Assembly (NCBI RefSeq): GCF_000236905.1
Contig: NC_016532.1
Coordinates: 1 to 64,000, forward strand
Source of the DNA: Tetrapisispora phaffii CBS 4417
Lineage: Eukaryota > Ascomycota > Saccharomycetes > Saccharomycetales > Saccharomycetaceae
Direction: 5' to 3'
Length of the DNA: 64,000 nt
How positions within the stretch are numbered: the stretch's first letter is position 1; each line of letters opens with the position of its first letter. The position numbers and the translations under genes are program-made. The notes under the pieces were generated by a model. The model was not told where the DNA came from and searched no databases. It was given only the letters and a program-made list of their open reading frames with translations. Positions 23,039-33,609 of the stretch are shown here, in pieces.

Positions 23039-23045
23039 GGGTGCA
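23039..23045 (-). promoter_or_regulatory. Aft1/Aft2-type iron-response site upstream of SIT1
   Basis: GGGTGCA on the plus strand is TGCACCC on the minus strand. With the next base (A) it matches the Aft consensus PyPuCACCCPu. It lies 413 bp upstream of the SIT1 start. S. cerevisiae ARN/SIT genes are induced by Aft1 under iron starvation. Function here is inferred. Confidence 0.5.
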
Positions 23046-23457
23046 AGTTCGTTTTCGGATTGTTCAAAGCTTTTGGTAATAGACCTTAATTAAAGTCATT
23101 TTGTATTGTAAAGGTTACATAGTAAGAAAAATAAGATAATTACTGTGGGCATTACTGTTTACAGGGGAATCTCATGGAACTGTGCAACTAGAGCTGGGAT
23201 GAGGATATTATTCACAATTATAATCCAATACATTGTGAAGGTTAAATGGCTTTTCGAACTATACTTACAAGATGGGTTAGGTCACGATTAAAGGGAATGT
23301 CAATGTGAAAAAATATTTTATATATAATGACAAGAGATTCAGAAATGATTAAAAAATCTGAACCTGTTTTTCGGTATCGTAGATCTTGTTTCTTGTCAGT
23401 TATGTACATCTTTTGTTAGAGAAAGACAATCAAGTAGGAACTTTCATCCATCCCACA

Positions 23458-25317
23458 ATGTCCTTTAGTGAACAAGATAGAAAATCGGGTGCAGACATGC
23501 AATTAGACCTGGATAGAAAATCAGATGCAGAGATGCAAAAAGACTTGGACATCGAGCCAAAGTTGACTGCCGTCTCTTCTTCCAGTGACGATGCTGAATC
23601 ACATGTCGATGCCGGTGTTCATAATATTGAAGTATATGCTGAACAATATTCTTCGCCAATACATAGATTTGCGTTATTCTTCTCTATTTTCTTAGTCGCT
23701 TATGCCTACGGTTTAGATGGTCAAGTTCGTTACACATACCAAAGTTATGCTACATCATCTTACGCTCAACATTCTTTATTATCAACTGTGAACTGTATTA
23801 CTACTGTCATTGCTGCTGCTGGTCAAATTTGCTATGCTAGAGCTTCCGATATTTTTGGTAGAATGACTATTCTAGTTATTGGTGTCATTTTCTACTCCAT
23901 GGGTACGATCATTGAATCTCAAGCTACCAATGTCTCTAGATTTGCTGCTGGTAGTTGTTTCTACCAATTAGGTTATACCGGAATCGTTTTAACTTTAGAA
24001 GTTATCGCTGCTGATTTTTCAAACTTAAATTGGAGATTGCTTGCTTCCTTTGTTCCTGCTTTACCATTTATCATCAACACATGGATTTCAGGTAATGTTA
24101 CTTCTGCAGTCAATGGTAACTGGAAATGGGGTATTGGTATGTGGGCTTTCATTCTACCATTATCTGCTATCCCATTAGGGTGTTGTCTATTACACATGAG
24201 ATATTTGGCTAAGAAGAATGCTGGTGACAGATTATTAAAAGAAGCATCTTTGATTGGTACTCTAGGATGGAAAAAGTTTATCGTTGAGATCTTATTCTGG
24301 AGATTAGATTTCATAGGTCTATTGATGTTATGTGTCACATTTGGTTGTATCTTAATTCCATTCACGTTAGCAGGCGGTTTACAGTCAGAGTGGCAAACAG
24401 CACATATCATTGTCCCTGAAGTTATCGGCTGGTGTCTCGCATTACCATTGTTTTTACTATGGGAAATAAAATTTTCTAGACATCCACTTACTCCATGGGC
24501 TCTAATCAAAGATAGAGGTATTATATTTGCCATTTTCATTGCTTTCCACATTAACTTCTGTTGGTATATGCAAGGTGATTACATGTACACTGTCTTAATT
24601 GTCAGTGTTCACGAATCTGTCAAATCAGCCACTAGAATCACTTCATTATATTCTTTCGTCTCAGTTATCACTGGTACAATTCTAGGTATGTTTATCACTA
24701 AAATCAGAAGAACTAAACCTTTCATCGTTTTCGGCGTTGTTTGTTGGTTTATTGCTTTTGGTTTGTTAGTTCATTATCGTGGTGACAATAACTCACACAG
24801 TGGTATTATTGGTTCTTTATGTCTATTAGGTTTTGGTGCCGGTTTCTTCACATACACCACACAAGCTTCCATTCAAGCCTCTGCTAAGTCACATTCTAAG
24901 ATGGCTGTTATTACCGCTTTATACTTAGCTACATACAATATTGGTTCTTCTGTCGGTGCCGCTGTTTCTGGTGCCATTTGGACTAATATTTTACCAAAAG
25001 AAATTTCTAAGAGATTAAACAACGAAACTCTAGCTGCTTTAGCTTACAGTTCTCCATACTCATTCATCATCGACTACACTTGGGGAACTCCAGAAAGAGA
25101 TGCTGTTGTTTTAGCCTACCGTTACACTCAAAGAATCTTATGCATCGTTGGTTTATGTTTCTGTACTACTCTATTAATCTCTGCATTATTCTTAAGAAAC
25201 CATAAATTAGTCAGTTCCGTCTCTATCGATAAGGAACAGACTAAAGTTGAAGAAGTTTCTGACATCACTTCAAAAGAGAAAGCTCCAAAGAAGTGGTATG
25301 AACGTCTGTTCGAATAA
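23458..25317 (+). CDS. SIT1: Siderophore-iron transporter of the ARN/SIT family
   Basis: This MFS transporter imports ferric siderophores such as ferrioxamine across the plasma or endosomal membrane by proton symport. The 619-residue product from ATG 23458 starts MSFSEQDRKS. An ATG 24 codons further upstream is possible but adds a non-conserved tail, and S. cerevisiae Sit1 is 627 residues. The acidic N-terminal tail ends in AGVHNIEVYAEQY. About 14 membrane spans follow, with near-identical family blocks such as YAYGLDGQVRYTYQ, FIINTWISGNVTSA, RHPLTPWALIKDRG and GDYMYTVLIVSVHES. Synteny with PRB1, CIN8, HAT2 and PCM1 (all YEL genes) favours SIT1/ARN3 (YEL065W) over ARN1/ARN2. An Aft-type site lies upstream. 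Codon usage is of the highly expressed type (many GGT, GCT, TTA). Confidence 0.9.
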   Translation: MSFSEQDRKSGADMQLDLDRKSDAEMQKDLDIEPKLTAVSSSSDDAESHVDAGVHNIEVYAEQYSSPIHRFALFFSIFLVAYAYGLDGQVRYTYQSYATSSYAQHSLLSTVNCITTVIAAAGQICYARASDIFGRMTILVIGVIFYSMGTIIESQATNVSRFAAGSCFYQLGYTGIVLTLEVIAADFSNLNWRLLASFVPALPFIINTWISGNVTSAVNGNWKWGIGMWAFILPLSAIPLGCCLLHMRYLAKKNAGDRLLKEASLIGTLGWKKFIVEILFWRLDFIGLLMLCVTFGCILIPFTLAGGLQSEWQTAHIIVPEVIGWCLALPLFLLWEIKFSRHPLTPWALIKDRGIIFAIFIAFHINFCWYMQGDYMYTVLIVSVHESVKSATRITSLYSFVSVITGTILGMFITKIRRTKPFIVFGVVCWFIAFGLLVHYRGDNNSHSGIIGSLCLLGFGAGFFTYTTQASIQASAKSHSKMAVITALYLATYNIGSSVGAAVSGAIWTNILPKEISKRLNNETLAALAYSSPYSFIIDYTWGTPERDAVVLAYRYTQRILCIVGLCFCTTLLISALFLRNHKLVSSVSIDKEQTKVEEVSDITSKEKAPKKWYERLFE

Positions 25318-25768
25318 AAGGAACTTCAACAGTGCATCTCCATTATTCCGATAACAATACTTTAATACATTCTTATTCAAAACTATAATTAATATCAGAA
25401 AAAAATTGAATAAATAATATTTAACAGAGCATTTTTTATACAATAAAATTCATTTCAATCTTTTATATTCATTCTATTTCAATAATTTAAGAGTATTTAT
25501 TTCATACTAACTATAAGAGCGACAACTCACCATTAACACTACGTTTATAATGCATATACTATAAAAAAAATATTTTTGAAACAATTTTGTAATCGAAAAT
25601 GCTTTAAATCATATAAAATACTTAATAGTTAGCGAATAAATTGCTAACATTATATATTATTGTAAGTGCTCACAATTAAGTTATCATGCAATGCCTATTT
25701 TTGTTTATTTACACTTAATGCTTAAATGGTCTGAAAATTAGTAGCCTCTTATGCCTATTTTCTCCACC
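25318..25768. other. Shared 3' region of SIT1 and DIP5
   Basis: A 451-bp, strongly AT-rich convergent intergenic region. Only terminator-like AT tracts are seen. Confidence 0.6.
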
Positions 25769-27613
25769 TTAAAATATCGAAGAGATGTATTTTTCATAAA
25801 ACCATTCGAGATCTTTCTTTCCATGCTTTAATCTTTCTTTCCTCTCAGCTTCCTTAATTTTGCCTTCTTCTTCTTCACGATCAACTGCAGCTTTGTAGCT
25901 ATTTAAATCAGCTTCGTGGGGCTTGACTGTTTTCGTCTTATAATATAATTTGTATCCAATGAAAGAGAATGCATACACAGGCAAGCCAATGTAACCTGTA
26001 ATGAAAGTTTTATAGTCAAATTCGTTACCTAAAAAGACCGAAAAGTTCTTAATCAAAGCTAACAGGACACAGAAAAATAAGGCAAAATAAGAACCATAAG
26101 GTTGGAACGGTGCCACGTAGGCAAATGTAGATCTATCAATTCCCTGAGCCCTGACAGCTCTATCAAAATAGATAAAAGTGATCAAAATTGAACTCCAACT
26201 TAGGACACCAAAAATAGAAACAACATTAACAAAGTAATTGAAGATTTCAGCAGAACCAGATGAAACATTCATGTAAGCTAATAGACAGAATAAAACACAA
26301 CCGCCCATAGCGTTATATGGCACACCCCATCGATTGGTCTTGGCGAAAATTTTTGGCGCCTTTCCGTCAACGGCTAAACTGTACAAACTTCTTGTACCGA
26401 CGTATAAGTCTGAGTTACAAGCACTGAAGACAAACATCAAGACACAGACATTGAAAATATGAGGAAGAACATCGACACCGGAGTTTTGAATAGCCACAAC
26501 GAAAGGTGAAGCAGCTGCCGATGTCTGTGCGTTTGCCGCTGCCAGTAACAGCGGATCATCATAAGCGACACACATTCCTAATAAAAATATGGTTGCCACA
26601 TAGAAGAACAATATACGCCACACAGTTAATTTGATAGCTCTTGGAATATTCCTTCTTGGATTTTCCGCTTCTGCCGCGACAATACCAGTCAATTCAATGC
26701 CCAAATATGCAAACAAGGCGTATACAAATACGTTAACAAAGGCAACAAATTTACCAGTGGACCCTTCAATGTTCACGACGCTGGACGAATATGGTTTGAA
26801 AGCGCCTGGGGTTTTCCAGTATCTGAAACCCAATCTGTCGTGGTTTGGACCGCCTCCCAACATGATGACAAATAAAAAGATCATGACTCCGATCATGACC
26901 ATAATTTTGAAACTCGAAAGCCAAAACTCAAATTCACCAAAATATTTCACACCAATCGTGTTGATCGCAATAATGACAACCAAGAAAATAGTGATCCAAA
27001 CACCAGGGTTGACAGTGTCTCTGTCCACCCAGTACTGAATGACCAGGGCAGCCGCCGTCAACTGATTTGGTGTGATGATGAAATATTTGAACAAGTAACT
27101 GTAGCCGACTGCGAAACCCAACGCAGGATCGCAGTATCTACTTGCATAACTTGTGAAACCGTCTAATGGAATATAGGCCGCCATTTCACCCAACGCCGCC
27201 ATTGTGAAAAAGACCAGCGTGCCAACAAAAGTGTAAGCAATCAAAATGGAAGCAGGACCAGCTGTTCTCAATGCGGTACCTGTGCCAATCAACAGACCGG
27301 TACCCAACGAACCGCCAATTGCTATCATCGATATATGGCGGGCCTTCAAATCCTTTTTCAGACGTGTGCCGTCGTCCTTCCCGTCCATAACATTGTAGCC
27401 ATCGGAATCAGCGCTAGCGTCGTCATCGAGAGTGTTCTGGCGCGTCTGATCGTTTACTTCCAGGTCGTAGGCGACCGTCCCATTGTCCTTCTTGAAGTAC
27501 GAGTCGTCAATACCGTTTGTTTTAGCGGTTCCACCGATTTCATAGCAGATGCTATTCAAAGAGGAGACGCTACTGCTATGCGAAGCGACATCCCTAACTG
27601 TCATCTCGGACAA
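25769..27613 (-). CDS. DIP5: Dicarboxylic amino-acid permease
   Basis: Plasma-membrane proton symporter for glutamate and aspartate (APC superfamily, YAT family). The 614-residue product has a variable Ser/Asp-rich cytosolic N tail of about 80 residues. It then has the family block LKARHISMIAIGGSLGTGLL, 12 membrane spans, GGGPNHDRLGFRYW in a loop typical of Dip5, IQNSGVDVLPHIFN and FSACNSDLYVGTRSLYSLA. The C tail ends EWFYEKYISSIF, close to the S. cerevisiae Dip5 end. Length matches (608 in S. cerevisiae). Three GATAAG motifs upstream fit nitrogen control. GC content falls from the 5' end (58% at 27421-27480) to the 3' end (32% at 25921-25980). Confidence 0.95.
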   Translation of the reverse strand: MSEMTVRDVASHSSSVSSLNSICYEIGGTAKTNGIDDSYFKKDNGTVAYDLEVNDQTRQNTLDDDASADSDGYNVMDGKDDGTRLKKDLKARHISMIAIGGSLGTGLLIGTGTALRTAGPASILIAYTFVGTLVFFTMAALGEMAAYIPLDGFTSYASRYCDPALGFAVGYSYLFKYFIITPNQLTAAALVIQYWVDRDTVNPGVWITIFLVVIIAINTIGVKYFGEFEFWLSSFKIMVMIGVMIFLFVIMLGGGPNHDRLGFRYWKTPGAFKPYSSSVVNIEGSTGKFVAFVNVFVYALFAYLGIELTGIVAAEAENPRRNIPRAIKLTVWRILFFYVATIFLLGMCVAYDDPLLLAAANAQTSAAASPFVVAIQNSGVDVLPHIFNVCVLMFVFSACNSDLYVGTRSLYSLAVDGKAPKIFAKTNRWGVPYNAMGGCVLFCLLAYMNVSSGSAEIFNYFVNVVSIFGVLSWSSILITFIYFDRAVRAQGIDRSTFAYVAPFQPYGSYFALFFCVLLALIKNFSVFLGNEFDYKTFITGYIGLPVYAFSFIGYKLYYKTKTVKPHEADLNSYKAAVDREEEEGKIKEAERKERLKHGKKDLEWFYEKYISSIF

Positions 27614-27884
27614 GTTGTTTTCTATGATGACCCAAAGGTGTCTACCAAGTGTTTCTTAAGTTCTTATAAAGTCTGCGCAACCTCGCTGTTACTGAAGATG
27701 CAGGCTGACGAACTGAGCTACTAGTTTTGGAAGTGGGTGCGAAACGTGTTGTAAGTTACGTCCAAGTGAAGAGCTATCACGCCATACTCCATGCGTTTAT
27801 ATATGTATAGAATGGAGAAGCTTGCTTTAGTAATATATATTCACCATGTCCCCATGATTAGATACGTTCAGCTGTGTGTCGAGT

Positions 27885-27890
27885 GATAAG
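27885..27890 (+). promoter_or_regulatory. GATAAG site (Gln3/Gat1 type)
   Basis: The first of three GATAAG motifs between DIP5 and the Zn2Cys6 gene; the others are at 28361-28366 and 29155-29160. GATAAG clusters mark nitrogen-catabolite-repressed promoters such as amino-acid permease genes. Confidence 0.4.
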
Positions 27891-28467
27891 TGAGGTGTTC
27901 ATCGACACCGCAGACAGCGAAGCAAGAATAGAGCGATGGTCTTTGGAGAGCGCCTCTGCTTTGTCAATCATCATTAGCAATGACGATCACACCGTTGGTA
28001 ATCAGGCCTTGGGTTGAAAAGGTAAACAAATGACCATGCAAGGTCATGTAATCGACGACAACGAACTACAAGAGGTCGCCGATTCCTTCGTTTCTGGAAC
28101 CTTCACACCCATGTAAACAGCGTTATCTTGATGAACAGGACGGCTGACGTCGAGAACGCAGGTGAAGAAATCCATGACCTCCCCTCCTGGCTCGAGCGCT
28201 CGCCCAAAGGAAGACAACCAAAGGCTGCCGGCCCAAAGTCAGCCTCCAGACGCGCCGCCGGCGCTCCATGCCGCTCCGAATTCGGAACTGCAGTGCCGCT
28301 CGGGGCCGGCGGGGGTCGGTGTCCGCGCCAAGCGGAGGGGACGTGTCTGTTTACATTACTGATAAGAGCGCAAGTTAACCGGAGAAGCGGGTGGTGCGCC
28401 GGGCGCAAGGCCCCAGTGTGTGCCGGGGGTCGCAGGTGCGAGGTGGTGGGGGTTGATAGTGCCTTTG

Positions 28468-28474
28468 CGGGTAA
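28468..28474 (-). promoter_or_regulatory. Reb1-type site
   Basis: CGGGTAA is the reverse complement of the Reb1 core TTACCCG. It lies inside the GC peak of the divergent promoter region. Confidence 0.4.
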
Positions 28475-29606
28475 CCGAGTCTGCTGGACGGTGGTGGCCA
28501 CCATGGGCTGTGACAGTGCATATATATGTGGACACGCATCTGCGATGTGAAGAGCCTCCGTTGCAAGCTATTCCCTTCTCTTGGCTTTGGAATGCTCGCA
28601 TGCAGGCCCGCAAAGTACTTGTCCCGATGTCGACGTCTCCGTTGATGTTGGCTTTGCACACTCGGATGCGTTCAATCCTCAGCTCCCTCGTTCTGCGCTC
28701 GTCTCCGCTATCATCGACACCACGACGCAGTGATGAGCTGATCTGTCTGCCGCATACCGGCAGACGCTCGCTCGACGTAGCGATGCCCGAATAGCTTTTC
28801 CCGGGAACATTCCTCGCAAAAGTCCCTTCTCGAGAGGAAATGCCAGGCGAGGTGTTCGATGTCCAGTTCGTAAAAGCACGAACCCGAAAGTGTCCATTCC
28901 GTAGGTGGTCGTGATGCTCAGAACTCGCAGAACAGGGCTTCAAACTTGAAAACTTTTCAGGTGTTTCCCACACGCTCTCGACGTTCTTGTCGGTCCCTTT
29001 CATTGAGCTTCTCGAGAAGATGGATTAATTACCTGAAGTCCAGGCAGAGAGGACTGCGAAAGTGTCTGCCATTTCAAAGGTTATAAGCTACCGTTATTCG
29101 CTCGGCTGCCGGTGCACTTCTTCGGTGCAGTGCAATTAAAAGTGGATCGGATATGATAAGTATCACCAAAGCCTGTCGCTGCCTTAGTCAATTAACGTTA
29201 GCGCTGCGCTGCTCCCTTTGGGTTCATTGAAGAATTAGTTGATCTCGATTTGGCATATATTGCGTAATATATGTTTCCTTTCTGTCAAGCATTGGACGAT
29301 GAGATGGACACATTGCAGACCCAGCGCATGTAGCAAGTAAAAAAGAGTCCCAGACTGAACAGATTCTGCTTGTTCGCTTACTGCCATTTGTCAGAATGGC
29401 ATATATAGATCCATCGACAAGACAAAAACAAAAATTTACATCCTTTGGAACAGTTCATCTAAATAAACTTGAACTAAGCGTTTCTGGTTACTATATGTGT
29501 TGTGTGAGAGTTGCTCTTCAATAGTCGTTGCTCAACATTTATCAGTCGGGAAATCTCAGCATCAGAAAATAAAAACATTGCCAGAGGGAAACACATTTGA
29601 ATAGCT

Positions 29607-31919
29607 ATGGATACAGCTTCCCCCAATGGATGTACAAAGATCAAGAAGAAAAACACGCCGGGCTACTCCAGGACAGGCTGCCTACAATGTAAGAAATTGC
29701 ACACCAAATGCGACGAGAAGAAACCGTCTTGCAACAGATGTTTGAAACGGAACAGTGAATGTACTTACAGGATGAATTTCATCTCAACTGCATATTCCAG
29801 CAGCAAAGGCATGATCAGCTTCAGTGTTGGCGACGCTGCTCCAAGCAGACCTGTCGCCAACGGGAGTCCGCCAAGAACTCCAGGTGGTGCTGCTGCAACA
29901 AAAAATTGCAGCAATAAGCATAAGTTCAAGATACAGATGAACACTTCACAGTTCAATCCAGAGCAAAATAAACCGCCATACAATAACGCTGATGATATGG
30001 GTACGGATCACGTAAAGATACCGAATTCAAAAATTGAGGCGAGCGTCATCGATAGTATGGGCCCAGCTGTCGGCGATATGCCAACACCAGATTCTAAAGA
30101 AATGTCGTACACTTTAAACAGCGCAACTCCAGATACTGGGAATATCGACCCAAAAGTCGAGCATTTGGATTACATTTTGTCAAACAAAGGAAGTAAAAAC
30201 AATCTCGATGCCATAGAGGATAATGCTGCTTTTGATTCATTTGGATTCGAAAGCATCACCGCTTCTAAACCACCTTTCCCTTTGATCGAAAAACCCTCCA
30301 AAAAAGAAAATAGCGATTTAGATTATTTTCAAAAACGTCAAACTGATCTTGAGATAGAAGTTATGAAAAATGCTGTTGAATTGCACAGTGATATATTTTT
30401 CCCACAAACTAATATCCAAATTTTTAATTTATTAAATTTTGATTCGAAAAACGAGCCGGTCTCATTCTTTGATTACTCTGCAATGGATGATAATAGCATA
30501 TTACCCAGAGATAAAACATTTGAGCAAAAGTTTTCTCTTCTGTCTAAACTTGATCCGATAAATCGACATTACTCTCTGCATTTAGCGCAGAATTCTGGAA
30601 ATGCTGCAATAGATGTGTCTTCCATACCAATTAAAGATGAAAATTTTCTATTATTCATATGGACCATTTATCACAAGACTTATGGTTTAAATGAATTTGC
30701 ACTTTTCCCGGAGGAGAGAATTGATGAACTAATCATTATATTGAAATCTCTTGATGAGGATTATCCAATTATCCACACAGTCATAAGATATGCGGTAGCT
30801 TTGTTCATGAAAAATTTGTATCATAGAAAAGGTTTAACGGATCTTTCGGCCATGTGGGATACCTATGTTGTTATACCAAGCATGAAGCCGTGCATTGATT
30901 TGTTGAATGCTAGAATGAATAAACCTATCAACTATGCAGAATGTTCTGCTTTGGCATTTGGTGCAGCCGTGTTATTTTCACCCAATTCTACCGGTGCTAA
31001 TACTACTTGGAAGTCACATCTAACTGGTGTTTACATTTTATTAAAGAAAGCTGTTAGTTACTTCAAACCTGAGATTTTGGATACAAAGAAAGGGAAATAT
31101 GCATTTGCACTATATGGTATAACAAATTCATTATTTTGTAGAACGGAGGTGTGTGCATACATAGCATCTGAAAGCGGTGGAGTTTTAACAAATAAAGATG
31201 AATTGAATAGTTTTTATAATGTAGATCCATTTTCTACGTATCATTTACTTAATCGTCAATTCGATCTTGCAGTTGGATGTATCCATACAATTTATCCATC
31301 CTGTAGAAAAATCACCTCTGAATTAATACATTGGAAGCAAAAAAATATTAACTTATCCGGTACTCATTTTATTAAATTTAAGTTTTTGAATAAGGATAAA
31401 GCAGTACGTGAAGAACTCAAGAAGTTTGGTACTTCTGTATTGAACTCGATAACAGAAATTTATAAAGACTTAGTTGAGAATGATTCCTTCAAAAAAAGTG
31501 CATTGAAGTCGATAAAAGATTATAAATTAATATTCTCCTTAGAAAATTGTAATAAATTAAATATGAATAGTTTGAAAATGTATTTGATGGTTTTCTTCTT
31601 GAATGAAGATGAAAAAAGTATCGATCCAATAGTCGAAATACTAGAAGATTCATTGAAACAATGGTACGGTATTCCTTACAAAGACTCAGTCGGAATTAAA
31701 TGTAACTGGGCTATATATTATTGTGCCTTAATTGCGATTGTTTTAAACTTAGATAATTTATCAGAACATTTCCTGAAAATCATTAATGATATTGCAAATG
31801 AAGGGTTAGAAATTGCATTTAGGTCATGTGAAAGATTAGAACATATATCTCGGATGATCAAATTAAAGCAATATGATAACCTTGATGACAGTAAAGTTTC
31901 ACAATTTTTAGCATATTAA
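29607..31919 (+). CDS. Zn2Cys6 transcription factor, LYS14-like
   Basis: A 770-residue regulator. The N terminus holds a binuclear zinc cluster with Cys at 25, 28, 35, 42, 45 and 52 (GCLQCKK...KCDEKKPSC.RC...C) preceded by YSRT, as in the Lys14 subgroup. A low-complexity Asn/Ser/Pro-rich linker extends to about residue 240. From there to the end is a helical region of the fungal regulatory-domain type (WKSHLTGVYILLKKA, CRTEVCAYIASESGG). Zinc-cluster proteins bind CGG half-sites as dimers. The target here is unknown; lysine biosynthesis is suggested only by the subgroup likeness. It diverges from DIP5, which might be a target. GC drops from 43% (29701-29760) to 18% (31501-31560) along the gene. 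Confidence 0.8.
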   Translation: MDTASPNGCTKIKKKNTPGYSRTGCLQCKKLHTKCDEKKPSCNRCLKRNSECTYRMNFISTAYSSSKGMISFSVGDAAPSRPVANGSPPRTPGGAAATKNCSNKHKFKIQMNTSQFNPEQNKPPYNNADDMGTDHVKIPNSKIEASVIDSMGPAVGDMPTPDSKEMSYTLNSATPDTGNIDPKVEHLDYILSNKGSKNNLDAIEDNAAFDSFGFESITASKPPFPLIEKPSKKENSDLDYFQKRQTDLEIEVMKNAVELHSDIFFPQTNIQIFNLLNFDSKNEPVSFFDYSAMDDNSILPRDKTFEQKFSLLSKLDPINRHYSLHLAQNSGNAAIDVSSIPIKDENFLLFIWTIYHKTYGLNEFALFPEERIDELIIILKSLDEDYPIIHTVIRYAVALFMKNLYHRKGLTDLSAMWDTYVVIPSMKPCIDLLNARMNKPINYAECSALAFGAAVLFSPNSTGANTTWKSHLTGVYILLKKAVSYFKPEILDTKKGKYAFALYGITNSLFCRTEVCAYIASESGGVLTNKDELNSFYNVDPFSTYHLLNRQFDLAVGCIHTIYPSCRKITSELIHWKQKNINLSGTHFIKFKFLNKDKAVREELKKFGTSVLNSITEIYKDLVENDSFKKSALKSIKDYKLIFSLENCNKLNMNSLKMYLMVFFLNEDEKSIDPIVEILEDSLKQWYGIPYKDSVGIKCNWAIYYCALIAIVLNLDNLSEHFLKIINDIANEGLEIAFRSCERLEHISRMIKLKQYDNLDDSKVSQFLAY

Positions 31920-32191
31920 TTATCATTGTATTTTAGCATAACTTTTGATTTTAAATGAAAAATTAATTATAATTACAAACCTTATCTACATTTTAATAAA
32001 AGTAAATAGTGTTAGAAAGATACAAATTCGTTTATCTATGTATTTTATAAATTTTTGATGCTTAATGAGTAGGGTATTATTTAAGTAGTGGATGCGAGGC
32101 TAAAGTTTGTAGAAGCTTAATCCAATATAAGTTGGCAATTTGATCATACTTTTAAAGCTTTTTAAAAAAAGCCTTAAAATATTATCAGCAT

Positions 32192-32908
32192 TTAGTAACT
32201 GCAAATATTGAAATTTAGCTTTCTTATAACTTTATCCTTAGGAATATCATCAGTGCTACGCGATGTAGTGTTCTGTATAACAGTTTTATCGAAAGTTCCC
32301 GCAACTTTAAAATAGTCTTTAATATTCTTATCCCTTGGCGGAGTAACAAATGAAGGGATACTTATTCCATTTTTAATATGGATATTTAACTCGGAGGATT
32401 CTCTAGTTCTTGGATCTTCTATATAACCTTTATGCTCTGAAATGCTTAGATCCTTTAAAATTTGACGGTGACTATTTTGCCTTGTTTTATTCAATAATTC
32501 TTGTGCAGTCTCTCTATTTTTTAATTTATTTGGTGACATGTTCTCTTTTATAAATTCCCAATCATTTTCATCACGGTATGTTCTGAGATTTCTGGTTAGA
32601 GACATATGGTTCATCAATACAGTAGCTCTTTGATCTTGCGTTTCCTCAAATAATGTAAATGGTTCTGGTGTCGAATTCTTATTTTTTATTGGTGATCTTG
32701 AGTTCGACCTACTTCTCAAAAGAGCACTGTCGTTTGACCTACGGATAGGACTTTTTTTTAATGCAATTGAAATATCAATATCACTACGTTTCAAAGGAGA
32801 CACTTTTTCAATGCTGTTCTTAGATATCGTAATTTTATTGACATTATTTATTCTGTGATTAATACTCCTGCTAGAGAGTGGAGTTCTAGACCTCGTAGTA
32901 TGGCTCAT
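32192..32908 (-). CDS. ACM1: APC/C-Cdh1 inhibitor Acm1
   Basis: Cell-cycle protein that binds Cdh1 as a pseudosubstrate and restrains the anaphase-promoting complex. The 238-residue product is largely disordered. An RxxL destruction box sits at residues 8-11 (RTPL), the same position as in S. cerevisiae Acm1. A KEN box is at 121-123 (KENMSP). The conserved C-terminal blocks are LKDLSISEHKGYIEDP, IPSFVTPPRD and SRSTDDIPKDKVIRKL. Several SP/TP sites (KVSPLKR, KKSPIRR) fit Cdk1 phosphorylation. S. cerevisiae Acm1 has 209 residues. The neighbour KAR9 is also a near neighbour in S. cerevisiae (YPL267W and YPL269W); PLC1, which lies between them there, is absent. Confidence 0.93.
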   Translation of the reverse strand: MSHTTRSRTPLSSRSINHRINNVNKITISKNSIEKVSPLKRSDIDISIALKKSPIRRSNDSALLRSRSNSRSPIKNKNSTPEPFTLFEETQDQRATVLMNHMSLTRNLRTYRDENDWEFIKENMSPNKLKNRETAQELLNKTRQNSHRQILKDLSISEHKGYIEDPRTRESSELNIHIKNGISIPSFVTPPRDKNIKDYFKVAGTFDKTVIQNTTSRSTDDIPKDKVIRKLNFNICSY

Positions 32909-33609
32909 TGTAAATTATAATTATGTACTTAGTAATTTCGGGGATTAGCTTATTGTCTCTCTTAAAGTTATCCTTGAGTAATTGTAAAATAATTTTTACT
33001 ATTCCAATGGTATTCAAAGAAGTTTTTTATATATACTAGTTTTATAATACTCTGTTTAAATATAACAATATTGATTTATTATTTACTTTAATATATTTCT
33101 TGGATTTTTTTCTTTCCATTAAGACTTTAAGTTCAAATATGTGCTAAAAACAATCACAACAGCTAGATATGATAAAATAAGTCTTCCCAATTGAATTGTA
33201 GCTAATGTTTTTAGCCTAAGTAATGTTATAGGATGTACGTTTGTATCCTAATTCAGCATTATCTAACATATTCTTCTTTTGCGATGAGTATACTTTTCAG
33301 GTCACCAAAAAGTGTAACACGAAATGGAATTTAGACATGTTTCGCGTCGGTAACGTAGAAGCACCAAAATATTAAGAGACAGCTTTACATGGAATTGATA
33401 TTGATTCCTGCTATGAGTTACGTTCATCTGAATATAATCGAAGGTCAATTGTCATACAAGCTTCTTGACAGTACATTCATTAATCGAATATGGTAAATAA
33501 TAATATAATAGTAATACAATATCAGGATGAATAAATTTATATAAAAGATTACATAATGTTCTTGTCTCTTGTCAAGTTGTAAGATTTTTTAAAACAAGAA
33601 AGTTATAAA
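32909..33609. other. Spacer between ACM1 and KAR9, where PLC1 lies in S. cerevisiae
   Basis: 700 bp of AT-rich sequence without a frame of note. It should hold the ACM1 promoter and KAR9 terminator. No PLC1 remnant is recognisable. Confidence 0.5.

Larger units (their letters stand above)
27614..29606. other. 2-kb GC-rich divergent promoter region
   Basis: Lies between DIP5 and the Zn2Cys6 gene, which diverge. Several overlapping open frames on both strands (28.1-29.0 kb) come from the high GC, not from genes. GC reaches 73% at 28261-28320. No recognised RNA gene. Confidence 0.6.

Noticed and set aside
23386..23457. Upstream ATG extending SIT1 by 24 residues
   Set aside because: The added residues are not like the family N terminus; the MSFSEQ start gives a length near that of S. 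cerevisiae Sit1.
28103..29003. Several overlapping open frames of 94-215 codons on both strands
   Set aside because: They lie in the GC peak, where stop codons are rare. None has a recognisable domain, and they contradict one another.
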